The notes under the pieces were generated by a model. That model was not told where the DNA came from. It searched no databases and was given only the letters and a program-made list of their open reading frames with translations. This document shows positions 8,301 through 16,402 of a stretch of 64,000 bases of DNA, in pieces (the first letter of the stretch is position 1; each line of letters opens with the position of its first letter). Made by a program: the position numbers and the translations under genes. The DNA lies in NCBI RefSeq assembly GCF_008710275.1, contig NZ_VYQE01000002.1:233426-297425 (forward strand), in the 5' to 3' direction. This stretch comes from Histidinibacterium aquaticum (GTDB lineage: Bacteria > Pseudomonadota > Alphaproteobacteria > Rhodobacterales > Rhodobacteraceae).

Positions 8301-9926
8301 GTGAAGGAACGGCTCTATCTCTTCGACACCACGCTGCGCGATGGGCAGCAGACCCAGGGCGTGGATTTCTCCACCGGAGAGAAGCGCAAGATCGCGGGGC
8401 TGCTGGATGCGCTCGGGGTCGACTACATCGAGGGCGGCTGGCCGGGGGCGAACCCCACCGACAGCGACTTCTTCGAGGACGCGCCGAAGACGCGCGCGAC
8501 GATGACCGCCTTCGGCATGACCAAGCGGGCCGGGCGGTCGGCCGAGAACGACGACGTGCTGGCGGCGGTCCTCAACGCGGGGACGCCCTCGGTCTGCCTC
8601 GTGGGCAAGACGCACGACTTCCACGTCGAGCGGGCGCTGGGGATCACGCTTGAGGAGAACCGCGAGAACATCCGGGCCTCGGTCGCGCATGTGAAGGCGC
8701 AGGGGCGCGAGGCGCATCTGGACGCCGAGCACTTCTTCGACGGGTGGAAGGCGAACCGCGTCTACGCGCTCTCCTGCCTCATGGCCGCGCTCGAGGGCGG
8801 GGCGGACTGGGTGGTGCTCTGCGACACCAACGGCGGCACGCTGCCCGCCGAGATCGGGCGGATCGTGGGCGAAGTGATCGCGGCAGGCGTGCCGGGGGGG
8901 AAGCTCGGCATCCATTGCCACAACGACACCGAGACGGCGGTGGCGGGCTCGCTCGCCGCGGTGGAGGCCGGGGCGCGGCAGATCCAGGGGACGCTCAACG
9001 GGCTGGGCGAGCGCTGCGGCAACGCCAATCTCACCACGTTGATCCCGACGCTGCTGCTCAAGGAGCCCTATGCCAGCCGCTACGAGACCGGCGTCTCGGT
9101 TGAGGCGCTGAAGGGGCTGCGCCGGGCCAGCCGGACACTGGACGAGCTGCTGAACCGGGTGCCGATGAAACAGGCGCCCTACGTCGGCGCCTCGGCCTTC
9201 GCGCACAAGGCGGGGCTGCACGCCAGCGCGATCCTCAAGGACCCCACGACCTACGAGCACATCGACCCCGCCCTCGTCGGCAACGAGCGGGTCGTGCCGA
9301 TGTCGAACCAGGCCGGGCAGTCGAACCTGCGGCACCGGCTGGAGGAGGTGGGCATCGAGGTCGATCGCGGCGACGCGCGGCTCGGGCAGCTGCTGGACCT
9401 CGTGAAGACGCGCGAGGCGCAGGGCTATGCCTACGACAGCGCCCAGGCCTCCTTCGAGCTGCTGGCGCGCGAGGAACTGGGGCTGATGACGCACCACTTC
9501 TTCGACGTGGAGCGCTACCGGGTGATCTCGGAGCGGCGGCGCAACGCCAAGGGCGAGCTGGTGATCGTCTCGGAGGCGGTGGTGACCGTGGCCCTGGCGG
9601 GCGGGGGGCAGACGACTTCCTTCTACCAGAACGAGAACCCGACGGAGCAGGAGGACGCGGGCCCGGTCAACGCGCTCTCGGTGGCGCTGTCGAAGGACCT
9701 CGGGCCCTACCAGGAGCTGATCGACGACTGGCGGCTGGTGGACTTCAAGGTGCGGATCACAAACGGCGGCACCGAGGCCGTGACCCGGGTCATCATCGAC
9801 AGCGAGGACGGGCAGGGCCGGCGCTGGTCGACGGTGGGGGTCTCGGCCAACATAGTCGACGCCTCCTTCGACGCGCTGGTCGACGCGATCCGCTGGAAGC
9901 TCCTGCGCGACGGGGCGACGGGGTGA
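8301..9926 (+). CDS. cimA: Citramalate synthase
   Basis: Condenses pyruvate and acetyl-CoA to (R)-citramalate, a threonine-independent route to 2-oxobutyrate and isoleucine. It has 541 residues: an N-terminal TIM-barrel metallolyase domain beginning LYLFDTTLRDGQQTQGVDFS, a GIHCHNDTE metal-binding segment near residue 198, and a C-terminal LeuA-type regulatory domain. The length and the extended N-terminal DFSTGEK/EGGWPGANP pattern favour CimA over 2-isopropylmalate synthase or homocitrate synthase. GTG start at 8301 behind GGAGGGGAGCG, which lies at the end of the hairpin element. Confidence 0.9.
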   Translation: MKERLYLFDTTLRDGQQTQGVDFSTGEKRKIAGLLDALGVDYIEGGWPGANPTDSDFFEDAPKTRATMTAFGMTKRAGRSAENDDVLAAVLNAGTPSVCLVGKTHDFHVERALGITLEENRENIRASVAHVKAQGREAHLDAEHFFDGWKANRVYALSCLMAALEGGADWVVLCDTNGGTLPAEIGRIVGEVIAAGVPGGKLGIHCHNDTETAVAGSLAAVEAGARQIQGTLNGLGERCGNANLTTLIPTLLLKEPYASRYETGVSVEALKGLRRASRTLDELLNRVPMKQAPYVGASAFAHKAGLHASAILKDPTTYEHIDPALVGNERVVPMSNQAGQSNLRHRLEEVGIEVDRGDARLGQLLDLVKTREAQGYAYDSAQASFELLAREELGLMTHHFFDVERYRVISERRRNAKGELVIVSEAVVTVALAGGGQTTSFYQNENPTEQEDAGPVNALSVALSKDLGPYQELIDDWRLVDFKVRITNGGTEAVTRVIIDSEDGQGRRWSTVGVSANIVDASFDALVDAIRWKLLRDGATG

Positions 9927-10030
9927 GCCGTCCGGAGGCGGACCCGGCCGGGAAAACAGGGGGGCGGGCCCGACCGGGCATGGCCTCGCGGCCCGGGCGG
10001 TCTAGCTTTCGCAGAGGAAAGGAAGCCCCG

Positions 10031-10438
10031 ATGAAGACAGGCCTCGCCGCCCTCAGCCTGCTTGTCCTGCTCGCCGCCTGCGGCCGCGAGCCGCCGGTGC
10101 CCTACGTCCGGCTCATCACCGGCGAGGCGCCGGAGGGGCCGGTCCGCGTGACGATCTTCGCGACCGACCAGGCGGAGATCGGCGTCGGCACCCGCAAGGG
10201 CGTCCGCGCGCTGCCCGAGGGCAGCTACGCCCGCGCCCGCGCCCTGGTCGAGCGTGACTTCCCCCGCATCTTCTCCCGCCAGGCCGCGTTGCGGGAGGCG
10301 CGGGATTGTCCCGACGTGGGCGAGGCCACGGTACAGGCGCAGCCTGCCGCCTCGGGGATCGCCGCCGTGGGCTGGAGCTGCGGCGAGGACGGCGTTCTCG
10401 CGCTGGTGGAAGAGCTGCGCGCGATCGTGCCGCGATGA
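10031..10438 (+). CDS. Putative lipoprotein of unknown function
   Basis: 135 residues with a lipoprotein signal: MKTGLAALSLLVLLAAC, lipobox LLAAC with the acylated cysteine at 17. The mature part is small, with two further cysteines in DCPDV and WSCGEDG that could form a disulfide. No domain recognised. ATG at 10031 follows AGAGGAAAGGAAG. The stop overlaps the ATG of the squalene-synthase-like gene (ATGA), so the two are probably co-translated. Confidence 0.8.
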   Translation: MKTGLAALSLLVLLAACGREPPVPYVRLITGEAPEGPVRVTIFATDQAEIGVGTRKGVRALPEGSYARARALVERDFPRIFSRQAALREARDCPDVGEATVQAQPAASGIAAVGWSCGEDGVLALVEELRAIVPR

Positions 10439-11205
10439 CCCTTCAGGCCTGTGCCGAACTCGTCGAACGGGGCGATCCCGTGCGGTTTCTCGCCGCCATG
10501 TCCTGCCCGCCGCCCGCGCGCGAGGTGCTCTTTCCGCTTTATGCCTTCAACGTCGAGGTCTCCCGCGCGCCCTACCTCACGCAGGAGCCGATGATCGCCG
10601 AGATGCGGCTGCAGTGGTGGCGCGACGCGCTGGAGGAGATCGGCGCGGGCAAGCCGCCGCGCGCCCACGAGGTGGCCCAGCCCCTCTCGGAGGTGATCCG
10701 GTCCGCCGGGCTTTCGGTGGCGCTGCTCGATTCGGTGCCGGTGGCCCGCCGCTGGGACGTCTGGGCGGAGCCCTTCGAGGACGAGGCGGCCTTTCGAGAC
10801 CACCTGGAGCGGGTCGCGGGGGACCTGGCCTGGGCCTCGGCGCTCGCGCTCGGCGCCCGTCCGGAGGACGAGGCGGGCGTTCGGGACGGGGCCTGGGCGG
10901 CGGGCCTCGCCCGGTGGTTCGAGGCCGTGCCGGAGATGGAGGCCCGTGGGCTGAAGCCCCTGGCCGATGGCCGCCCCGAGGCCGTGGCCGGGCTGGCCCG
11001 CGAGGGGCTCGAACGGCTGGCGCGGGCGCGGCGGGCCGTGCGCGGCGGACCGGCGGCGCTCGCGCTGCGGCACGGCTGGGAGACCGGACCGGTCCTCCAG
11101 GCGGCGGCGCGGGAGCCTGCGCGGGTCGGCGCGGGCCAACTCGTGCGGTCGGAGTTCCGGAGGAAGCTCGCGCTCTCCGTCGTGGCGGCGCGGGGGCGTT
11201 GGTAG
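10435..11205 (+). CDS. Squalene/phytoene synthase family-like protein
   Basis: 256 residues. The segment LYAFNVEVSRAPYLTQEP followed by MIAEMRLQWWRDALEEI is typical of the alphaproteobacterial branch of the squalene/phytoene synthase superfamily related to the mitochondrial assembly factor NDUFAF6. The Asp-rich DxxxD prenyl-diphosphate motifs expected in true synthases are not visible: the first position reads NVEVSRAP. Catalysis is therefore doubtful. Its role may be assembly-factor-like rather than terpenoid synthesis; that is inference from the missing residues. Start overlaps the lipoprotein stop. Confidence 0.78.
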   Translation: MTLQACAELVERGDPVRFLAAMSCPPPAREVLFPLYAFNVEVSRAPYLTQEPMIAEMRLQWWRDALEEIGAGKPPRAHEVAQPLSEVIRSAGLSVALLDSVPVARRWDVWAEPFEDEAAFRDHLERVAGDLAWASALALGARPEDEAGVRDGAWAAGLARWFEAVPEMEARGLKPLADGRPEAVAGLAREGLERLARARRAVRGGPAALALRHGWETGPVLQAAAREPARVGAGQLVRSEFRRKLALSVVAARGRW

Positions 11206-11214
11206 GGTGAAAGC

Positions 11215-11278
11215 GGCCGGGTTGAAGCCCGGCCAGCGATTGCCGCTCGACGCCCCGTAGGCCGGGCTTCAGCCCGGC
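11215..11278. repeat. CGTAGG-type palindromic repeat, copy 1
   Basis: Two related hairpins: GGCCGGG-TTGAAG-CCCGGCC (11215-11234) and CGTAG followed by GCCGGGCT-TC-AGCCCGGC (11256-11278). They fill the gap between two convergent genes. Similar palindromes next to CGTAGG occur at 26582-26660 and 59887-59912. It could act as a bidirectional terminator, though no T-tracts are seen. Confidence 0.5.
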
Positions 11279-11285
11279 ACCCCGC

Positions 11286-12494
11286 CTACGCCGTCCTGCG
11301 TTCGCCGAGCGCCAGCCGGATCAGCGCCGCCCCCGCGAGCATGAGGAAGGGCGCCATGGCGAGGTTCACCGCCGTCCAGCCCTCTTGCGCGGTGCCGCCC
11401 GAGCAGTTCATCAGCCCGCCCGAGGCGAGCGAGGCCAGCGTTACGCAGCCGAAGACGATCATGTCGTTCATGCCCTGAACCGCGCCGCGCTCCTCGGGCG
11501 CATGGGCCGAGGCAAGAAGCGTCGTCGCCCCGATGAAGCCGAAGTTCCAGCCGAGGCCCAGCAACACCAGCGCCCCGAAAAAGTTGCCGAGCGTCACGCC
11601 GGAGAGCGCCACGGCTCCCGCGCCCGCGAGGATCACGAGGCCGGTCGCGATGATCCGCTCCGCCCCGAAGCGGGCGATCAGGTGGCCGGTGAAGAACGAG
11701 GGCACGAACATCGCCAGCACGTGGGCCGAGACGATGTCGTTCGCGCGGGCGGTGGTGAACCCGCAGCCCACCACGGCGAGCGGGGTCGAGGTCATCACCA
11801 GGTTCATCAGCGCGTAGGAGACCATGCCGCAGATCACGGCCGTCAGGATGGTCGGGTTCTTCAGCAGCTCCATCCGCGAGCGGGCCCGCGGCGCGTCCTT
11901 GCGCGGGGGCGGCGGCTTGGGCAGGTCGAGCCCGAAGAAGAGCAGTGCGCCGAGCAGATTGATCGCGATGATCGCGAGGTAGGTGCCGAGGAAGGGCACC
12001 GCGAAACTGGTCTGCACCAGCTTGTTGAGCTGGGGGCCGAGAATCGCCGAGACGAGTCCGCCCGCCATGACGTAGCTGACCGCCTTGGGGCGGAAGTCCT
12101 CCGACGCGCTGTCGGTCGCGGCGAAGCGGTAGAAGCCCTGCGCCGACATGTAGATGCCGGTGAGGTAGCTGCCCGCGAGCAGCAGCGGGAAGGACCCGAT
12201 GGAGAGGGCCCAGGCCGCCACGGCCGCCCCCGCCGCGCCGCCCGCGGTGCCGGTCAGGAAGCCGGCCCTGCGTCCGTGCCGCTGCATGAGCGGCGAGATC
12301 CAGGGCGCGGTCGTCATCGAGCCGAAGACGATGAGCGAGATCGGGAGGGTGGCAAGACAGGGGTTGGGGCTCAGCATGCCGCCCGCGAGCCCGCCCACCA
12401 CGAAGATCATCGGCATCTGCGCGCCGATAAGGGCCTGCGCGGCCACGAGGATTCCCACGTTGCGGAAGGCGCGTCTGTCGTCGGTCCGGTCCAT
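11286..12494 (-). CDS. MFS transporter
   Basis: 402-residue polytopic protein with about 12 hydrophobic segments, starting MDRTDDRRAFRNVGILVAAQALIGAQMP. It has the general look of the major facilitator superfamily with a charged central loop (PPPRKDAPRARSRMELLK). The substrate cannot be read from the sequence. It lies downstream of cobB on the same strand with 26 nt between them, so it may be co-transcribed with the cobalamin genes; whether it carries a corrinoid or precursor is speculation. Confidence 0.82.
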   Translation of the reverse strand: MDRTDDRRAFRNVGILVAAQALIGAQMPMIFVVGGLAGGMLSPNPCLATLPISLIVFGSMTTAPWISPLMQRHGRRAGFLTGTAGGAAGAAVAAWALSIGSFPLLLAGSYLTGIYMSAQGFYRFAATDSASEDFRPKAVSYVMAGGLVSAILGPQLNKLVQTSFAVPFLGTYLAIIAINLLGALLFFGLDLPKPPPPRKDAPRARSRMELLKNPTILTAVICGMVSYALMNLVMTSTPLAVVGCGFTTARANDIVSAHVLAMFVPSFFTGHLIARFGAERIIATGLVILAGAGAVALSGVTLGNFFGALVLLGLGWNFGFIGATTLLASAHAPEERGAVQGMNDMIVFGCVTLASLASGGLMNCSGGTAQEGWTAVNLAMAPFLMLAGAALIRLALGERRTA

Positions 12495-12520
12495 GTCGCT
12501 GCGTTAGACCCTGGCCGCGG

Positions 12521-13777
12521 TCACGGCAAGACGCGGTCGATCAGATGGGCGAAGGAGCCGCAGACCCGGCCCTGTCTCAGGCCCATGGGCGGCAGGTCGG
12601 TGCCTTCCGCATCCGTGGCCTCGAAGAGCGGGTCGCCCTCCGCGCGGAGCGTCGTGGCGTAGTGGAACTCGTGCGCCGCCCAGGTGCCGGGCAGGGGGCC
12701 GCCGCGCGCGGTCAGGCGACGGTATCCGAGGTGCAGGCGGCGCTCGGCGAAGGAGGTTTCGAGCCGGAGGAGGCCGGCCATGCGGTGGGTCTCGCCCTCG
12801 GCATCGGTCAGGGTCTCGCCGAGGACCATGTACCCGCCGCATTCGCCGTAGATCGCGCGATCCCGGAGGCTCTGCTGGAAGGCGGAGTTCGCGGCGATCC
12901 GTCCGGCGTGCAGCTCGGGGTAGCCGCCCGGGAGGATGACGAGATCGGCCCCGGGGGCGGGGTCGTCCGCCAGGGGCGAGAAGGGACGGATTTCCGCCCC
13001 CTGCGCTCGCCAGTCGTCGAGCAGGTGGGGGTAGGCGAAGGCGAAGGCCGCGTCCCGGGCGAGGGCGATCGTCTGGGCGGGTGGCGGCACGCGCCGTGCC
13101 GGTGGAGCCTCCGGCAGGGGCGCAGCGAGAGCGGTGAGACTGTCGAGGTCGAGGGATTGCTCCACGAGGTCCGCGGCGCGGTCGAGAAAGGCCTCGAGGT
13201 CGGGCCGCTCCTGCGCCTGCACGAGACCCAGGTGCCGCGAGGGATGCGCGAGGTCCGGGGTCCGCCGCAGGGCGCCGAGCACCGGCAGGCCCGTCGGGGC
13301 GAGCGCGCGCCGGAGCAGGCGCTCGTGCCGGTCGGAGCCGGTCCGGTTGAGGATCACGCCCGCCACGCGGACGCGCGGGTCGAAGTCGCGGAAACCCTGG
13401 ACAAGCGGCGCGGCCGACTGAGCCATGCGGGCGGCGTCGAGGACGAGGATGACCGGAAGGCCGAGCTGGCGGGCAAGGTCGGCGGTGGCGCCGGTTCCGT
13501 CTGCGGCGGCGTCGAAGAGGCCCATGGCCCCTTCGACCACCAGCAGCCCGTCACCCGCGGCAAGCGCGGCGATCCGGTCGGGCGTCATCGCCCAGGCGTC
13601 GAGGTTCGGGCAGGGCCGCCCGCAGGCCGCCTCGTGGAAGCGCGGGTCGATGTAATCCGGCCCGGACTTGGCGGCGCGGACGGGCGCGCCCCGACGGGTC
13701 AGCGCACGGAGCAGGCCGAGCGTGAGGGTGGTCTTGCCGGCGCCGGACGCGGGGGCGGAGAGGATCAGGCCGGACAT
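12521..13777 (-). CDS. cobB: Cobyrinate a,c-diamide synthase
   Basis: ATP- and glutamine-dependent amidation of the a and c side chains of (hydrogeno)cobyrinic acid. It has 418 residues: a P-loop ATPase N-terminus (APASGAGKTTLTLGLL), a middle dethiobiotin-synthetase-like region, and a C-terminal class I glutaminase domain whose nucleophile Cys is in YGECGGYMVLGE. In the aerobic pathway the substrate is hydrogenobyrinate. Symbol follows the aerobic (Pseudomonas denitrificans) nomenclature; cbiA is the synonym in the anaerobic one. Confidence 0.93.
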   Translation of the reverse strand: MSGLILSAPASGAGKTTLTLGLLRALTRRGAPVRAAKSGPDYIDPRFHEAACGRPCPNLDAWAMTPDRIAALAAGDGLLVVEGAMGLFDAAADGTGATADLARQLGLPVILVLDAARMAQSAAPLVQGFRDFDPRVRVAGVILNRTGSDRHERLLRRALAPTGLPVLGALRRTPDLAHPSRHLGLVQAQERPDLEAFLDRAADLVEQSLDLDSLTALAAPLPEAPPARRVPPPAQTIALARDAAFAFAYPHLLDDWRAQGAEIRPFSPLADDPAPGADLVILPGGYPELHAGRIAANSAFQQSLRDRAIYGECGGYMVLGETLTDAEGETHRMAGLLRLETSFAERRLHLGYRRLTARGGPLPGTWAAHEFHYATTLRAEGDPLFEATDAEGTDLPPMGLRQGRVCGSFAHLIDRVLP

Positions 13778-13962
13778 GAGGGGCGGGTTTTAAGGTGTTG
13801 TTGTAGAGAGGTTTTCACGAAGGTGCGGGTGCTCTGCACTTTCCCGGGACGAACTTGCCTGCGCCGCCCGGTGCGACGTTCGCGCGATGCCTTAGGAGCG
13901 CATTCTAAATATCGAAAAGTAAGTAAAAAAACGGATTCCCCGGGTTGTTCTGCCGCCCGCGC

Positions 13963-14805
13963 TCACGCGCTTTCGGCGGGACGTCCGCGGCCGAGCGGGT
14001 CGGTGTCGCGCGGGGCGAGGCCGCGGGCCATGGCCTGCCAGTCCAGCGCCTGGCGCATGAGGACGGAGCGGCCGACGCAGATGATCGCGGGCGGCTCGAG
14101 CCCGCTCTCCGCGATGTCCTCGACGACCGTGCCGAGCGTGGTCTCGAGAACCTGCTGGTCCGGCGTCGTCGCGGTGCAGACCACGGCCACCGGCTCCGAG
14201 GCGGGCCGTCCGGCGTCGCGCAGCGCCTCGGCGATGGGCGCGATGTGCTTCATGCCCATGTAGATGACGATGACCCCGCTCGCGCGCGAGATTGCCTCCC
14301 AGTCGAGCGAGAGCGGCGTCTCCCCGGTCTGGTCGTGGCCGGTGACGAAGGTCACCGACTGGTTCACGTCGCGGTGGGTCACGGGAATCCCCGCGTAGGC
14401 AAGCCCGCCGATGCCCGCCGAGATGCCGGGCACGATGCGGATCGGCACGCCGTGCTGCACGAGGGTCTGGCCCTCCTCGCCGCCGCGACCGAAGACGAAG
14501 GGATCGCCGCCCTTGAGCCGCAGGACGCGCTTGCCCTGACGGGCGAGGTCGACCAGCAGCAGCGAGATGTCGCGCTGCTTGGCCGAGGGCTTGCCGCCGC
14601 GCTTGCCGGCGTATCGGTGCTCGGCCTGCGGTGCCCAGGCGAGGATCGCTTCGGAGACGAGGGCGTCGTAGACCACGACGTCGGCCTGGCGGAGCGCGTT
14701 GAGCGCATGCAGCGTCAGCAGGCCCGGATCGCCGGGTCCCGCTCCGCAGAGCCAGACCCATCCGGGCTGCATCTCGGGCCAGTCGTGGTCGGGCAGCGCT
14801 GTCAT
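13963..14805 (-). CDS. cobA: Uroporphyrinogen-III C-methyltransferase
   Basis: SAM-dependent methylation of uroporphyrinogen III at C2 and C7 to precorrin-2, the branch point to cobalamin. It has 280 residues. Typical segments are VWLCGAGPGDPGLLTLHAL, VVVYDALVS, LKGGDPFVFGRGGEE and the SAM-binding VPGISAG. Only the methyltransferase domain is present; there is no CysG-type dehydrogenase/ferrochelatase part. Upstream of cobB on the same strand with a 185-nt gap that is unusually AT-rich near 13905-13931; the gap could hold the cobB promoter. Confidence 0.95.
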   Translation of the reverse strand: MTALPDHDWPEMQPGWVWLCGAGPGDPGLLTLHALNALRQADVVVYDALVSEAILAWAPQAEHRYAGKRGGKPSAKQRDISLLLVDLARQGKRVLRLKGGDPFVFGRGGEEGQTLVQHGVPIRIVPGISAGIGGLAYAGIPVTHRDVNQSVTFVTGHDQTGETPLSLDWEAISRASGVIVIYMGMKHIAPIAEALRDAGRPASEPVAVVCTATTPDQQVLETTLGTVVEDIAESGLEPPAIICVGRSVLMRQALDWQAMARGLAPRDTDPLGRGRPAESA

Positions 14806-15064
14806 GGGGTCGTTATGGATCTTTCCGACCGCGCGGGAAAGCCGCGATGCGACCGGGACGCGGCGCTGTGCGACCTCGGCGCGGCGCCAGAGTTCTGCAA
14901 GAATTCATCCACGTCGTGCCGACATCCGATGCGTCTGTCGCCCTCAACCGCGACCGCGCCAGCCCTGTCGGGCGTCCCTGACGACCGGACCTGCTCACGT
15001 ATCCGTGCTGGATGACCGCTGCCCCGGACCTAGGTGCCCCGGGATCATTGCAGAAAGGTCTCGG

Positions 15065-16402
15065 GTGGTCTTGGGGCGCGTCGTTACTCTCCTTCTCAGT
15101 CTCGCTCTTGCCGGCGTCGGCGGGTTCGGGTTCTGGCTGTTGTCCCAGGGCTCCGGGGGCGCGGCCCAGGGCAGGGACGTGCAGCCCCGGGCCCCGCTGG
15201 TCGAGACGGAGAGGGCGGAGGTTCCCGACGCGCCGCCCACGATTTCGCAGACGGCGTTCCTCCGGCCCTATCGGGAAGTCGACGCGGCGTTCGAGGTCCA
15301 GGGACGCATCGACTCGGTGTCCGGCGACTTCGAGGTCGGAAACACGGTCGAGGAGGGGGCCGTCCTGGCGACGATCGACAGGGAGCGGCTGCGGGCCAAC
15401 GTGGCCCAGGCCGAGGCGGACCTGAGGGCGGCGCAGGCCAGCGCTTCGGAAGCCGAGCAGGCGTTTCAGCGGCAGGACGAACTCGAGGACCGCGGTGTCG
15501 CCGCCGAAGCGACCCTGGAAGAGGTGCGCGCAGCCCGGACGACCGCGCAGGCGCAGGTCGACGTGGCTGCCGCCGCCGTCGAAGCGGCACGGATAGACCT
15601 GCGTTCGGCGGAATTGACGGCTCCCTTCGACGCCTACGTGACCGCGCGGTCGGCCAGCGAGGGACAGATCGTGTCGCCGGGCCAGGCCATCGGCACATTG
15701 GTCCGGGCCGATATCGCCCGCTTGGTCGTTGGCTTGTCGGACCGGCAGGCGCAGGCGCTCGACGACCTCTCCGAACTGGCGGGAACCGAGGTGACCATCC
15801 GGCGCGCCGGGGGGGATGGACGGGTCCTGCGCCGTGGCCGGGTCGTCGATGTCGACGTCCGGATCGACGAAGCCACCCGCCTGACCAACTTGCTCGTCAA
15901 CGTCGCCGATCCCTTCGGCGATGCCCCGGTCAGGCTCGGCGAACTCCTGGTCGTCGAGATCCCGTTCCTGACCGACGATCCGCTTGTTGCCGTCCCCTCG
16001 CGGGCCGTGAAGGATGGCAGGCGCGTCTGGGTCGTCACGCCGGAGGAGGAACTCGCGTCGCGGGACGTGAGCGTCGCGCTGCGCACCGACGAGACGGTCT
16101 ACCTGTCAGACGCCGCGGACCTTGAAGGCGCTCGCCTGATGACCACCGATCTTGCCGGGGCGTCCGACGGCATGGAGGTCCGCGTCGCCGATGGGGAAAG
16201 CAGTCCGTCCGCGGGCTCGTCCGGAGGGCCCGAGGCGACGAGCGAAGATGCGGACAGGGGCGCCACGACAGGCGGAGACAGGTCGGTGGACGAGGAGGGT
16301 GGACGGACGGCCCCGTCCGAGGATGAGCCAGCCTCTTCCCGTACCGGAGGCCTTGAGCCCGGCGCGCCCACATCCTTCGGCCCCGCAGGGACGGAGGGAT
16401 GA
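15065..16402 (+). CDS. RND efflux membrane fusion protein (HlyD/AcrA type)
   Basis: Periplasmic adaptor linking the RND pump to an outer-membrane channel. 445 residues from GTG 15065, which has AGAAAGG six bases upstream; the frame stays open far upstream but has no better start. One N-terminal membrane segment, a lipoyl-like half (GRIDSVSGDFEVGNTVEEG), a long coiled-coil hairpin rich in Ala/Glu/Gln, a beta-barrel region, and an unusual acidic, Ser/Gly/Pro-rich disordered tail of about 70 residues. ATGA overlap with the permease gene. No outer-membrane factor gene is nearby. Confidence 0.88.
   Translation: MVLGRVVTLLLSLALAGVGGFGFWLLSQGSGGAAQGRDVQPRAPLVETERAEVPDAPPTISQTAFLRPYREVDAAFEVQGRIDSVSGDFEVGNTVEEGAVLATIDRERLRANVAQAEADLRAAQASASEAEQAFQRQDELEDRGVAAEATLEEVRAARTTAQAQVDVAAAAVEAARIDLRSAELTAPFDAYVTARSASEGQIVSPGQAIGTLVRADIARLVVGLSDRQAQALDDLSELAGTEVTIRRAGGDGRVLRRGRVVDVDVRIDEATRLTNLLVNVADPFGDAPVRLGELLVVEIPFLTDDPLVAVPSRAVKDGRRVWVVTPEEELASRDVSVALRTDETVYLSDAADLEGARLMTTDLAGASDGMEVRVADGESSPSAGSSGGPEATSEDADRGATTGGDRSVDEEGGRTAPSEDEPASSRTGGLEPGAPTSFGPAGTEG

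Noticed and set aside
13778..13962. Possible cobalamin riboswitch upstream of cobB
   Set aside because: Read on the minus strand, I found neither the B12-box (AGYCMGGAGACC-like) nor the other conserved core segments. Only an AT-rich patch is present.
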